A stretch of 64,000 bases of DNA, from NCBI RefSeq assembly GCF_001263205.1, contig NZ_CP012333.1:4317001-4381000 (forward strand), given 5' to 3'. The notes below the pieces were generated by a model. It worked only from the letters and a program-made list of their open reading frames with translations. It searched no databases and was not told where the DNA came from. A program made the position numbers and the translations under genes. Below are positions 16,707-26,786 of the stretch, one piece after another. Source of the stretch: Labilithrix luteola. GTDB taxonomy: Bacteria > Myxococcota_A > Polyangia > Polyangiales > Polyangiaceae. How positions within the stretch are numbered: the stretch's first letter is position 1; each line of letters starts with the position of its first letter.

Positions 16707-19700
16707 TCAGAAGACGATGCGGGCGACCTGGCCCTCGCGAACGTCGACCGTCCGGTGGGCGTCGCTTTCACCGCTGACGCGGATTTCGTGGGCTCCGGCC
16801 CAGAGGGGAAGGGTGACCGAGCCGCGTCCGCGTTCGACGCCGTCGACGAGGATGACCCTGCCTTCGCGGGCGGTGACGTCGAGCACGCCCTGGCCCGCGG
16901 TGACCGTGGCTTCCGCCGCGACCGGTGCGTACGTCACGCCCACGGTCGAAACGCCATTGGTCATGGTCGTCGGTGCCGGGGGCGGTGAGGTCTCGACCTG
17001 CTTCGGCAGCGACGCCTCGGATCCGGTGAAGTGCATGACGCCCCAGGCGACGGCTGCCGTGGCGGTCACGAAGGCGACCATCGGCCAGCTGCGACGCGCC
17101 TTCGGCAAGCCGGCCTCTGCCGCATCCTGCGCCGTGACGGCCGTGAAGGGCGTCTTCGTGGTTGTGCTGTTTTCCGCGTCATCCGCGTGTTTCGGCTCCT
17201 CGTCGCGCGCGTCGTCGTCGGCCTTGGAAGGCTCGGACTCGGCGGGCGCGAGGGGCATGCTGCGCGACGGCTCGAGGGCGACGGGAACCGACAGTTCACG
17301 TTCGCCGTACGAGGTGTCGTCGATGACGGTGGCCTCGGCCATCGCCAGGATCTCGTCGCGCGAGGGCGTTCCTTCCTGCCACGAGCTCTCTTCGTCTTCG
17401 TCGGCGAGCGACGGGAGCGGAGACAGGCGCTGCTTGAGCTCGGACGGCTCGACGAGCACCTTGTCGACACTCGAGCGCTCGGAGCTCGACTCGAGCACGT
17501 CGGCCGGCACCGGCGAACGCTGGTTCACTTCGCGCATCACGGCGTCCTCGAGCGACGTCGCGCTCGCGGGCGGCTCGGGGCTCTCGCAGAAGGGCGCCGC
17601 GTCGACCGTGCACGCCGTGGGCGAGACGTCGTTCTCTTCGTCGCCGAAGAGCTCCGCGTGCGTCAGTTCCTCGTGCACGACCTCGTCACGAACGCGCTCG
17701 GCGCTGGCTGGAACGGGCGTCTGCGTGCGCGGTGCGAAGGCTGCTCGGCTATCGCCCTGGCTCGCCAGCTCGGCGATCGCGGGGCCCAGCAAGTCGTAGC
17801 CCTCTTCGTTCTCGATGCCGATGACGACGCCGCGCGAGGCAAGGTCGCACACGATGTCTTCGACGAGCGACGCTTCGCATGCTCCTTCGAGCACGAGGCG
17901 ACGGGGCGACATCCCTTCGGCCATGCGCAGAGCGAGCTCGCGCGCATGCACCGGCGTGGCGCGGAGGTACTCGTGGAGTGAGGTGTCGTCGAAGCGAATG
18001 CGTGCGACCTCGGAGCTCGAGAAGCGCGCCGCGAGAGGATGGAGGCGCGAGCCGGCGAGAAGCGCCGTGGCCGCACGGGCACGGGCAATCGGCTTGACGA
18101 GCTGCGAGGCGAGGTTGCCGTCGAGGTCGGCATCGATCGGCGACGTGCTCGTGGCGACGGTAAACTTGCCGGCGCCGACGCCGAGCATGAGGGAGAGCAC
18201 GCGGGAGCCGCCGAGGAAGCTGCCGTCGCTCGAGGTGCGCGTGGCGCGGAGCGGAGCGCCGCTGCGGATCTCGACTTCGTAGAGGAACGAAGCGTCGCGC
18301 ACCGAGACGCGCGCGTCCGGACGCGTGGCGCACACGATCTCGAGGAGCGTGCGGACGCTGACGCTGTCGAGACGGCCGCGGACCTCGCCCTCTTCGCTGA
18401 GGCGAGCCTCGATGCGCGTGCGGGGACGAAGCGCTTCGCGAACGCGAGCAACGATGGCGCGCGTATCGCTTTCCTTGCGGACGTAGCCAGCAGCGCCGGC
18501 GCCGAGCTCACGCACGCGCTGGAGGAGGTCTTCCTTCCACGAGAGCAGGACGACCGGAACGTCACGCAGGGCAACGTCGCGCCGGAGCGCGCGGCAGAGC
18601 GAGAAGCCGTCGACCTTCGGCATCAGCACGTCGCTGATGATGATGTCGGGCGTCGTGCGGTACGCCGCCTCGAGCGCCTGCTCGCCGTCGAAGGCCTCGT
18701 GCACGACGCAGCCCGCGGTGCGGAGGAGGTCGGCCATGAACCAGACGACGGCCGGATCGTCGTCGGCGACGACCACGCGGCGACCGGTGAGACGAACTTC
18801 GCTGCCGGCGCCGCGGGCACGGGCGCGAGCGCGGTCGGCGCGCGCGACGTCGAGCTCGTCGAGGGGCGAAGCGATGGCAAGCGCGCCCTCGGGGCCCTTC
18901 AGGTCGAAGCGAATGTTGCCGTTCGTGCGCGAGGTCACGACTTCGCGCACGCGAGCGATGGTGCCCCAGAGTGCCGAGAGCACTTCGGTGCCTTCGCCGA
19001 GAGCGATGCGTTCGTCGCGACCTTTGGCGTCGACCTTGCCGACGAGCGCGTTCTTCAGCTCGCCCGCGAGGAACTCTCCGAGTTGGTCGAGGGTGAGCTC
19101 GCCGAGCGTGGCGGGCGCGGCGGAGACACGTGCCGGTTCGAGGGCGCGCTCGCAGGCGTCGCGCAAGGCGTCGCGCGAAATCGGCTTCGCAAGCGTCTTC
19201 GCGACGCCCATCGCGACGAAGCGCGCGGCTTCGCTCGACTCGAGGAAGCTGCCGACGACGACGATCGGCGCGCCTTCGGTCGATGCGTCGTCCATGAGCG
19301 CCTCGACGAGCTCGGGCGCGTAGTCGAGATCGCCGTCGAGCACGATGAGGTCGGGATCATTCGCGCGAGCGAGGTCGAAGGCGGCCTGCGCGTCGGGGGT
19401 GACCTTGCACGCGAACGTGGGGCGCCCGTCGAGCCGTTCGAGGAGCGCCTCGGCGACACTCGGCGCGCCGATCACGAGCGCCGAGTAGGTGGCCGTCACT
19501 GTCTTCGGGACGGGCATGCTGTGCGCTAGGCGGTGGCGTTCTTCGCCCCAGGCGAGCGCAGGAAGATCTTCGAGGACCTGCTCGAGGTCATCGAGGTTGG
19601 CCTCGCTCAGGGCGGCCTCCTTCGCCGTGCGGTCGAGCATTCCGAGCGCGTCGGAGATGCTTCGCTCCATCGCGTCGAACTTCATGAGCTTCGCCCCGGA

Positions 19701-19913
19701 TGCGAGGGCGTGCAGCTTGCGACGGAGATCGTCGCGTGCGCCCGTATCCGTGGGGGTCTCGCGGACGCGCAAAAGCGCACTCCGCAAGTCCGTCACCTTT
19801 CGCCCGAGCGATGCGACGAAGTCCGCGCGTGCTCCCCCGAGCCTCATGCTTCCATCTTGGCCAACGTGCATGCCACGAGACGGTTCGGCTGCCATCGATA
19901 CCGGGCCTAGCAT
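16707..19913 (-). CDS. Large response-regulator protein: HPt-like, two REC, PATAN/DUF4388-like, membrane segment, PEGA
   Basis: 1068 aa. Order: a helical HPt-like region (about 27-120, possible His68 in RKLHALASGAKLM); a first receiver-like domain (about 140-260; Asp at DLIVLDGDLD, Lys in TLAKP); a helical linker; a canonical receiver (about 378-497) with DDD, phospho-acceptor Asp428 (ISDVLMPKVDG) and Lys; a region at about 500-710 (EGEVRGRLDSVSVRTLLEIV) like DUF4388/PATAN; a long acidic disordered linker; one membrane segment (about 943-961); and a C-terminal PEGA domain (about 1005-1067, ILVDGVERGRGSVTLPLWAGAHEIRVSG). The signalling half should be cytoplasmic and PEGA outside. The start is uncertain: ATG 19913, 19895 or 19847. 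The target is unknown. Confidence 0.8.
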   Translation of the reverse strand: MLGPVSMAAEPSRGMHVGQDGSMRLGGARADFVASLGRKVTDLRSALLRVRETPTDTGARDDLRRKLHALASGAKLMKFDAMERSISDALGMLDRTAKEAALSEANLDDLEQVLEDLPALAWGEERHRLAHSMPVPKTVTATYSALVIGAPSVAEALLERLDGRPTFACKVTPDAQAAFDLARANDPDLIVLDGDLDYAPELVEALMDDASTEGAPIVVVGSFLESSEAARFVAMGVAKTLAKPISRDALRDACERALEPARVSAAPATLGELTLDQLGEFLAGELKNALVGKVDAKGRDERIALGEGTEVLSALWGTIARVREVVTSRTNGNIRFDLKGPEGALAIASPLDELDVARADRARARARGAGSEVRLTGRRVVVADDDPAVVWFMADLLRTAGCVVHEAFDGEQALEAAYRTTPDIIISDVLMPKVDGFSLCRALRRDVALRDVPVVLLSWKEDLLQRVRELGAGAAGYVRKESDTRAIVARVREALRPRTRIEARLSEEGEVRGRLDSVSVRTLLEIVCATRPDARVSVRDASFLYEVEIRSGAPLRATRTSSDGSFLGGSRVLSLMLGVGAGKFTVATSTSPIDADLDGNLASQLVKPIARARAATALLAGSRLHPLAARFSSSEVARIRFDDTSLHEYLRATPVHARELALRMAEGMSPRRLVLEGACEASLVEDIVCDLASRGVVIGIENEEGYDLLGPAIAELASQGDSRAAFAPRTQTPVPASAERVRDEVVHEELTHAELFGDEENDVSPTACTVDAAPFCESPEPPASATSLEDAVMREVNQRSPVPADVLESSSERSSVDKVLVEPSELKQRLSPLPSLADEDEESSWQEGTPSRDEILAMAEATVIDDTSYGERELSVPVALEPSRSMPLAPAESEPSKADDDARDEEPKHADDAENSTTTKTPFTAVTAQDAAEAGLPKARRSWPMVAFVTATAAVAWGVMHFTGSEASLPKQVETSPPPAPTTMTNGVSTVGVTYAPVAAEATVTAGQGVLDVTAREGRVILVDGVERGRGSVTLPLWAGAHEIRVSGESDAHRTVDVREGQVARIVF

Positions 19914-19983
19914 CCTCGATCACGGACGGTCCAATTTCCGGCAAACGTGGCGTGGGGGAGACGTCTCGGCGAGAATCCCGGAC

Positions 19984-21254
19984 ATGGCCTTGGGCTTCCG
20001 ATCTGCCTCGGAAAAAGACCTCGATCGGCTCGTGGAGATCCACATGGCGGCCTACCCGGACGGTCGGGGGCCGAGGAGAGACGCCGGAAATTCCAATCGA
20101 ATCTCTACGGTCGCCTCGAAGAGCTGGTGGTTGCGGAGCGCCGTCCCGACCGATCGCCGCGGCGCGGGGCCTCCGCCACGTTCGACATCGTGGGCCACGC
20201 GTTTCTGTTCGCCATGGGCGCCTGGTTCGGCAACCGAAAGGTTCGGATGGGCGGCATCGCCTCGGTTGCCGTGGCCCTCGAGGCCCGTGGTCTCGGCGTC
20301 GGCACGGGCCTTTTGAACGACCTTCACGTCCGATCGCACGCGCGTGGCGACGCCCTGACGATGCTCTATCCGTTCCGTCAGGGGTACTACGCGCGGCTTG
20401 GCTACGGTCCGACGACCTCGCGACGGCGACTGGCGTTCGATCCGGCGTCGGTTCCCGCGTCGTGGCGAGCGCTCGCCATCGATGGTGTCGGTCGTCTCCG
20501 CGCCGAGGACCGCGAAGCCGTCACCCGCGTGTATGAGCGCGCAGCACGACGAACGAGCGGTTGGATCGAGCGCTCGGCGAATGCGTGGGAGCGACGCTTC
20601 ATGCGCGAACGCGTCGAGTATCTGATCGTGCGAACGAGCGCGGGGGGCCCGACCGGGTACGTCGCCTTCACGATTGCGCAGGAAGAACCGCACGCCGAAA
20701 CGAAGGTGCTCGTCGAAGAGCTCGTGTCTATGGACGATCGAGCCCGTCGCGCGTTGCTCGGTGCGCTCGGAGGGCTGCGCGATCAGATCGCGAGCATCGA
20801 GCTCGAGGTCGACGCGACCGATGCTCTCGAGCTCGCGCTCGTCGATCCCGATGCTCGTCGCCACGGCACCGAGATCGTCGAACACGATCTCGGCACGATC
20901 GTCGGTGGGCCGATGGTGCGCATCGATGGATCGGCGGAGGGGATCGTGCGCGCCATCGAAGCGCGTGGGTACCTCACCGACGGTCGGCTCGACCTCGTCG
21001 TCGTCCCCGAGCTCGACGCGAAGGAAACGCTCGCGCTGTCGATCCGCGTAGAGCGAGGCCGTGCACGCGCTCGAGCCTCGCGCGGCGCGGCTCTTCGCGT
21101 GCCCCGGCGAGCCCTCGCCAGCGTCCTCTACGGCGGTTTGCTCCCGTCGGCGGCCGTGCGGCTCGGGCTTGCAGAGTGCGACGATCCTCGCGCTCTGGCG
21201 CGTGCGGACGCGCTTCTCGCCATTCCCCCGCTTGCGCCGGTCGAGCCGTTTTGA
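19984..21254 (+). CDS. Eis-like GNAT acetyltransferase (frameshifted)
   Basis: The start MALGFRSASEKDLDRLVEIHMAAYPDG (ATG 19984) is in one frame and the rest (from AEERRRKFQSNL...) is one frame behind. The break is at G5 20066-20070, and one extra G restores a 423-aa protein. It then matches the Eis family of multidomain acetyltransferases: GNAT acetyl-CoA motif VAVALEARGLGVGTGLLNDL, then LYPFRQGYYARLGYG, a second GNAT-like domain, and a C-terminal SCP2-like region (about 300-423). Eis proteins acetylate amines such as aminoglycosides or protein lysines; the natural substrate here is unknown. It is divergent from the large response-regulator gene by about 70 bp. Confidence 0.82.
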
Positions 21255-21334
21255 GTAGTCAGTTACCCCCTACGCGGTAGAGTCCGCGTTCCGCGCTTCT
21301 TCGTGCGCGGTCGAGCTCTCTCTCTTCTCTTCCT

Positions 21335-22149
21335 ATGACGCCTGCCCCCGCTCCTCCCAAGCTCGGTCAAGAACCGCTCGAGGAAGACGACGATGGCGCG
21401 TCGCTCGTCACGCGGTTCGGCACGGTGATCGGCGGCGGCGCCGTCGCGGCGGTCCTCGCTTCGGTGCCCGCGGAGATGCGCATGAGCGAGGACAGTTCGC
21501 TCCTCCACGCGCTTCCCCAGTGGCTCGTGCTCGCTGCGCTCATGACGCCGCTCGGCATCCTCTTCGTGACGATCTTCCGGCGTGCGCGTGTCGGCCTCCG
21601 CATCCTCGCGGGGAGCACGTCGCACTGCTCGGTGCGGGCGTCCTCTGGTGGGCGGTGCTCGAGCTCGGACTCCTCTCGGTCTTCGGCGGAGTGCTTCGCG
21701 CGAAGACGCACCACCATGGTTTGGCCGGCGTCACGTTCGCGATCTTCGCGGTGGTCTCGGGCATCGCCCTGGCGCTGCTCGCCGCTCGCGGAATGCGCGT
21801 CCTTCGCCAGCTCGACTCGCCCCTTCGTCGCGTCGTGTTCGGCGTGGCCGGGGTGGCCGCCTTCCTATCGCTCGTGCTCGTCGGAGTCCGCACCGGGCGC
21901 GCGCCCAATCTCCATACAGCGGCCGCGCTCGTGGACGTCCTCGCCCTTGGCGTGGTCTCCACCATCGTGTCGGCGCGTTCGTTCGCTCGCCTCCGGCCGT
22001 TCGCCATTGCCGGGGTTCCCCTAGCGGCGGGCGTTTTGCTCGCAGGGCTTTCACTTTTCCACACAAATCCGGAGCTTCGTCGTGAAGTCCGGCAATCCGC
22101 GCCCATCCACGCTTGGATTGCGGACGCAATCCTGCCCGAACCGCGTTGA
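21335..22149 (+). CDS. Polytopic membrane protein (frameshifted)
   Basis: The N-terminal part (ATG 21335, MTPAPAPPKLGQEPLEEDDD, then two hydrophobic stretches and ILFVTIFRRARVGLRILAG) and the C-terminal part (from GEHVALLGAGVLWWAVLELG) lie in different frames. The join is at G4 21610-21613, and one extra G gives a continuous 271-aa protein. Six or seven membrane segments follow, including VTFAIFAVVSGIALALLAA, VVFGVAGVAAFLSLVLVGV and IAGVPLAAGVLLAGLSLF, ending in a short soluble tail. It resembles the membrane portions that precede sulfatase domains in some proteobacterial proteins, but no such domain follows. Function unknown. Confidence 0.68.
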
Positions 22150-22185
22150 CGGGCCCTCCACCCGGCTTACATTGGCGCGACTTCC

Positions 22186-23126
22186 GTGAGCCGAACCATC
22201 CGAACGAGTGTCTCGAACCGCGCCTTGGACTCGCGGCTCACGCGCCTGGCGAGTGTCTTCGGCTTCTCGCTCACGATGCTTTGCGTCACGGACGCGGCGC
22301 TCGCGCAGACGAGCGAGGCAACACCCACGTTGCCGACACCCGCGCCGAAGGCGCCTGCTGCGAGTCCGTTTGCGCCGGTTGCCTCGAGTACGCCGTCGCC
22401 CAACGCGACGGCCAAAGGCGTCGCCGTTCTCTCGCTCGGTGAAGCCCGCGAAGAAGCGTTCATGCTGGCGCGTGCGGTTTACGCGAGTCGGCTTCGACCT
22501 CCCACCGTCGACGAAGCGCACGCGCGCGTGCTCGCCGGGGAGGCGCCGGCGGAGAACGCAGTCGCCGATGTGCGCGAGCTCGCCGAGCTCCGCGCGGCCA
22601 TCACCGGTGACGATGCGCCGAGTCGTCGATTGCTCGGTAGTCTCGCCGATCAACTCCACGTCTCCGGGCTCCTCGTCGTGACCGTCGAGACTCCTCCGCA
22701 ACCGCCTGCGCCAGCGGCCGACGCGGGCGCGCCGGCCGCCCCGAACGCGCCGGCCATCGGAGCACAAGCGGTCACCGCTCGCCTGTTCCTCCCTGACACC
22801 CGCGAGTTCGACGCCGCGCGCTACTCGCCCGAACCCGGCGTGCGAGGACCGCAGGGGTGGCGTTCGGTCGTCTCCTCGGTCGAGCGCCGTTTCCCCTCGG
22901 CGGCCGCACCTGCGCCTGCGGGGGGCACCGTTGCCGCCCCTGCCGCAGCAACTCGACCGTCACCGCCGGCGGTCATGCGACCGCACGAGGAAGAGGCCAA
23001 GCCCTTCTATGCTTCGCCCTGGTTTTGGGGGCGGTCGGTGCTGCTGTGCTCATTGGTGGGGGTGTTTACCTCGCCACCCAGGACACAGGCTCGGACTCGA
23101 TCCATCTTAAGATGAGGGTCCCGTAG
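22186..23126 (+). CDS. Secreted or periplasmic protein with C-terminal membrane segment (frameshifted)
   Basis: GTG start (MSRTIRTSVSNRALDSRL) with a signal peptide ending near ALAQ (about residue 40). A Pro/Ala-rich stretch follows, then a domain from about 80 (GVAVLSLGEAREEAFMLARAVYA ... LGSLADQLHVSGLLVVTVE) and a Pro-rich linker. At G5 23027-23031 the frame ends in an unlikely basic tail; one extra G gives WFWGAVGAAVLIGGGVYLATQ, a proper membrane segment, and a stop at 23124-23126. The next gene's GTG start overlaps that stop (TAGTG), which supports the correction and suggests translational coupling to the peptidase downstream. No known family is recognised. Confidence 0.7.
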
Positions 23127-24412
23127 TGATTCGGCAGGAGCCATCGCACGCGCCGCGCCACTCACGGAGCGCATCCAGCATCGGACAGAAGGTGATGCGT
23201 CGCGTTCGCCACTGGCTCTCGTTCCTCGCCGCCTTCGTGCTGGCGTTCGGCTTCCGTATGACGGGGGTGGCGCAGGCCCAGGAACTCGCGCCCCTTCCCG
23301 GCGGCAGTGGAGGCGGAGGCGAGGCGACGGCCCCGGCGAAACCTTCGAATGGTCCGGCGCTCACGCTCCCGCGCGACGTGCCGGTGGTTCTGTCAGCGGC
23401 GCAGGCGCACGTGCCGCCGTTGCCTGCAGGATACATCACCAAGGATCTCGGGTGGCTCCGCTTCTCGTATCCGCCACAGGCGGCCGAACGCGTCGAATCG
23501 CTTCTTCGTGATGCCGAGTCGGTGCGCGCCGAGCTCGCCGATGCCCTCGGCCAGAACGTGCTCGAGCGGATCGAGATTCGCGTCGCGCCGACCGTCTCGG
23601 ACATGGCGAGGCTCGCGCCGCCGGAGGCTCCTCCGCCGGACTATGCAGACGGCGTTGCGTATCCCAGGCTTCGCCTCATTCTGCTGAGCATGCTCGCCCC
23701 GCGTGGTGGTGAAGCCGTCGAGCTCGAGCGCGTGTTCCGTCACGAGCTTGCGCACCTCGCGCTCGAAGACGCCGTCCTCGGTCAGCACGTTCCTACGTGG
23801 TTCAACGAGGGCCTCGCGATGGCGCTCTCGGGTGAAAGCCGTTACGACCGCCTCCGCGTGCTCTGGAATGCCACCATCTCGGGCACGCTCCTTCCGCTCT
23901 CCGAGATCGACCGGAACTTCCCGACCGACCACTTCGAGGTGAACATCGCCTACGCGCAGAGCGCCGACTTCATGGCGTTCCTCATGCGCCAGAGCGACAA
24001 GGCGCGCTTCGCGGCGCTCATCCGACGTGTCCGCGAGGGCAGCCCCTTCGAGCGCGCGATCAACGACGCCTACGGTAGCGACGTTCGCAAGCTCGAGTTC
24101 CAGTGGCGCAGCGATCTCGAACGCCGCTACACGATGCTCCCCATCCTCACCGGCGGCGGCATCATCTGGGTTGCCGGCATCGGCGCGCTCGGCGCTGCCT
24201 ATGTCCGCAAGCGTCGCCGTGCGAAGGCCATCCTCGACCGCTGGGAGCGCGAAGAGGCCATCGAAGACGCGCTTCGCGCCCGTGCTCTCGTCGAGGCCAA
24301 GGACGAAACCGACGGCCCCGCGAGCGCACGCGCTCACTTGGGACTTCGCGCTCTCAAGAAGCCGGAGATGGCGAAGATCGAGCACGAAGGGCGCTGGCAC
24401 ACCCTTCACTGA
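23126..24412 (+). CDS. Membrane-anchored gluzincin, peptidase MA-like
   Basis: 428 aa, with an N-terminal hydrophobic export signal (WLSFLAAFVLAFGFRM). The central domain has the zinc-protease motif HELAH (residues about 205-209: ERVFRHELAHLALED) with a downstream glutamate in WFNEGLAMALSG, the HExxH...E pattern of peptidase MA-like proteins. A membrane segment near residues 340-360 (LPILTGGGIIWVAGIGALGAAYVRKRRR) and a basic cytoplasmic tail close the protein. The catalytic domain should therefore face the periplasm. The GTG start overlaps the (corrected) stop of the upstream gene. Substrate unknown. Confidence 0.85.
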   Translation: MIRQEPSHAPRHSRSASSIGQKVMRRVRHWLSFLAAFVLAFGFRMTGVAQAQELAPLPGGSGGGGEATAPAKPSNGPALTLPRDVPVVLSAAQAHVPPLPAGYITKDLGWLRFSYPPQAAERVESLLRDAESVRAELADALGQNVLERIEIRVAPTVSDMARLAPPEAPPPDYADGVAYPRLRLILLSMLAPRGGEAVELERVFRHELAHLALEDAVLGQHVPTWFNEGLAMALSGESRYDRLRVLWNATISGTLLPLSEIDRNFPTDHFEVNIAYAQSADFMAFLMRQSDKARFAALIRRVREGSPFERAINDAYGSDVRKLEFQWRSDLERRYTMLPILTGGGIIWVAGIGALGAAYVRKRRRAKAILDRWEREEAIEDALRARALVEAKDETDGPASARAHLGLRALKKPEMAKIEHEGRWHTLH

Positions 24413-24419
24413 ACGGTCG

Positions 24420-26717
24420 TCACGAGCCGGTGGCGCTGATTCGTTCGCTCTCGCGGCGCGTATCGAGAACGCGGCGCACGAGGTCGAGAAGCGTGTCGAC
24501 GAGGTACGGCTTGGCGAGGAAGTGCACGTCCGACCGCGACGCGACGTCTTCGAAGAAGGTGCCTTCGGCGTAGCCCGACGTGTAGATGATGTCGATCTTC
24601 GGCCATAGCGCCTGAATGCGCTCGGCGAGCTCGCGTCCGCCCATCTCGGGCATGACCACGTCGGTAACGACGACGTCGACCGTGCCGTTGTTCGTTTCGA
24701 CGAGCCGGAGCGCTTCCACGCCGTTGCCGGCCTCGAGGACTGTGTAGCCTTGCTCACGCACGGCGCGCACGACGAGCCTTCGGATACGAGGTTCGTCTTC
24801 GACGACGAGGACGACCTCGTTGCCGCGCGCCACCGACGAGCGCGGAGGAATGGTCGACGGGTTCGCGTCGGCCTCCACCGCCGGCAACCAAACCTCGAAG
24901 CGGGCTCCGTGCGCGGGGAGCGAGCTGACGCGCATGTGCCCACCGGCGTGTCGAACGATGCCGTAACAGGTGGAGAGCCCGAGCCCCGTTCCTTCGCCCG
25001 CGGCCTTGGTCGTGAAGAACGGCTCGAAGATCCGGGCCTGGATTTCGGGGGTCATGCCGATGCCGTTGTCCGTCACGCGTAAGACGACGTGCGGTCCGGG
25101 CGTGGCATCGGGAACGTGCGCGGCCTCCGCGGCCGACAGAGAAATGTAGGCCGTGTCGACGGTGAGGTTACCGCCGTTCGGCATGGCGTCGCGCGCGTTC
25201 ACCGCGAGGTTGACGAGCACTTGCTCGAGCTGGCCGGAGTCGACGCACACCTTCGGGAGTGAGGGGCCGAGGGCGACGGTCAGCTTGACGTCTTCTCCGA
25301 GCACGCGGCGCAGCAGGCCTTCGACGTTCGCGACGACCGCGTTGACCTCGAGCACGCGCGCGTTGACCACGTCGCGTCGAGCGAAGGCGAGCAGCCGGCG
25401 CGTCAGACCCGTGGCGAGCTCGCCCGCGCGTCGAATCTCGCGGACGTCGCGCAGCGAGGCTTCGTTCGCGAACGAGCGCTCTTCGAGGATCGACGCGTAC
25501 GAGAGGATGACCGTGAGCAGGTTGTTGAAGTCATGCGCCACGCCGCCAGCGAGCCGTCCGACGGCTTCGAGCTTTTGCGAGTGGTGCAGCTGCTCTTGCA
25601 AGCGGCGCTGCTCGGTCACGTCGTTCGAGATCGCGTGGAAGCCGAGGACGTCACCTTCGTGGGAGAACCGCGGGACGTACGACACCGAGAGATGTCGCAT
25701 CGCCGGTCCGTCGCCGATCGTCGTGTCGAAGTGGACGGTCTTGCCCGCGAGCGCGGCGCGTATGTGCGGCTCGAGCCTCGCGTAGCCGGCGGCGCCCATC
25801 ACCTCGGACACGGTGCGACCGACGATGTCCTCGATGGCCCCCATGTGCGGTTCGTAGGCGGCGTTGACGAACCGGTAGCGCTCTTCGCGATCGACGTACG
25901 CGATGCGAACGGGCACGGCCTCCGTGATGAGGCGGAGGTCTTCTTCTTGTTGATGGAGCGCGAGCTCGGTGAGCTTGCGATCGGTGATGTCGGAATCGGC
26001 GCCGACCCATTCGCGGATGCGGCCGCCCTCGTCGAGAATTGGCACGGCGCGCGCGAACATGTGGCGCCACTCGCCGTCTTTGCGTCGTATGCGCCGTTCG
26101 CACTCGAACGTCTCGCGCGATTGGACGGCGGCGTGCCAGCTGGCGAGCGTGGTCGCGCGATCTTCGGGATGAACCGCGTTGAGCCACCCGAAGCCACGGA
26201 CGTCCTCGAAGCTCTGGCCCGTGAGGGCCTGCCAGCCGGGGATGGGCTCGACCACGTTGCCTTCGGCGTCCGTGGTCCAAATGACTTGCGCGGTTGCGTA
26301 GACGAGGCGGCGATAGCGGACTTCGCTCCTTCTCAGCGCCTCGTCCGGCGTGTGCGGGCCGCTCATCTCGACCAGCGTGACGTTCACGCCTTCGATCGCG
26401 CCGTCGTCGTTCGCGAGCGGGGTGACGTTTGCGAGCCAGAAACTCACCCTACCGTCGGGCTTCGTGCTCGAGAGCCCCAGGTTCTTCACCGCCTGACGCG
26501 TAGCCATGACCTCGCGACACGCACGCTGCAGCGGCATTCCGATTTCGGGCAGTACCTCGAGCAGAGGTCGGCCGCGATACTCCTCCGGGCGGCGACCGCT
26601 CAGAGCGGCGAAGGCGTCGTTGACCTCGATGAACTCCAATTTCGGGTCGACGAGCGCGATGCCCACGGGCGTCGTCGCGACCATCTTGGCGGTGTATGCG
26701 TCGGACCCCCGTGTCAT
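24420..26717 (-). CDS. Hybrid histidine kinase, PASx3-HisKA-HATPase-REC
   Basis: 765 aa, cytoplasmic (no signal or membrane span). Three PAS/PAC units (about 8-120, 125-250, 255-375) are followed by the dimerisation helix with His395 (GGVAHDFNN), an HATPase domain (N-box NLAVNARDAMP near 503, DNGIGM, TGLGLSTCYGI), and a receiver (about 634-755) with acidic residues EDE, phospho-acceptor Asp686 (VTDVVMPEMGG) and Lys in AKPY. The His-box HDFNN type is common in orphan myxobacterial hybrid kinases. It has no cognate regulator nearby. It ends 7 bp from the stop of the convergent peptidase gene. Signal unknown. Confidence 0.93.
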   Translation of the reverse strand: MTRGSDAYTAKMVATTPVGIALVDPKLEFIEVNDAFAALSGRRPEEYRGRPLLEVLPEIGMPLQRACREVMATRQAVKNLGLSSTKPDGRVSFWLANVTPLANDDGAIEGVNVTLVEMSGPHTPDEALRRSEVRYRRLVYATAQVIWTTDAEGNVVEPIPGWQALTGQSFEDVRGFGWLNAVHPEDRATTLASWHAAVQSRETFECERRIRRKDGEWRHMFARAVPILDEGGRIREWVGADSDITDRKLTELALHQQEEDLRLITEAVPVRIAYVDREERYRFVNAAYEPHMGAIEDIVGRTVSEVMGAAGYARLEPHIRAALAGKTVHFDTTIGDGPAMRHLSVSYVPRFSHEGDVLGFHAISNDVTEQRRLQEQLHHSQKLEAVGRLAGGVAHDFNNLLTVILSYASILEERSFANEASLRDVREIRRAGELATGLTRRLLAFARRDVVNARVLEVNAVVANVEGLLRRVLGEDVKLTVALGPSLPKVCVDSGQLEQVLVNLAVNARDAMPNGGNLTVDTAYISLSAAEAAHVPDATPGPHVVLRVTDNGIGMTPEIQARIFEPFFTTKAAGEGTGLGLSTCYGIVRHAGGHMRVSSLPAHGARFEVWLPAVEADANPSTIPPRSSVARGNEVVLVVEDEPRIRRLVVRAVREQGYTVLEAGNGVEALRLVETNNGTVDVVVTDVVMPEMGGRELAERIQALWPKIDIIYTSGYAEGTFFEDVASRSDVHFLAKPYLVDTLLDLVRRVLDTRRESERISATGS

Positions 26718-26786
26718 TTTCGTAGGGACATCGTGCCCTACCGGATCACGGAAGTCAGCGGATCACGTGGGATCCAGGTGAGCTCC

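Noticed and set aside
18039..19529. A 496-codon plus-strand frame inside the large response-regulator gene
   Set aside because: Antisense shadow; the opposite strand has clear receiver and HPt motifs.
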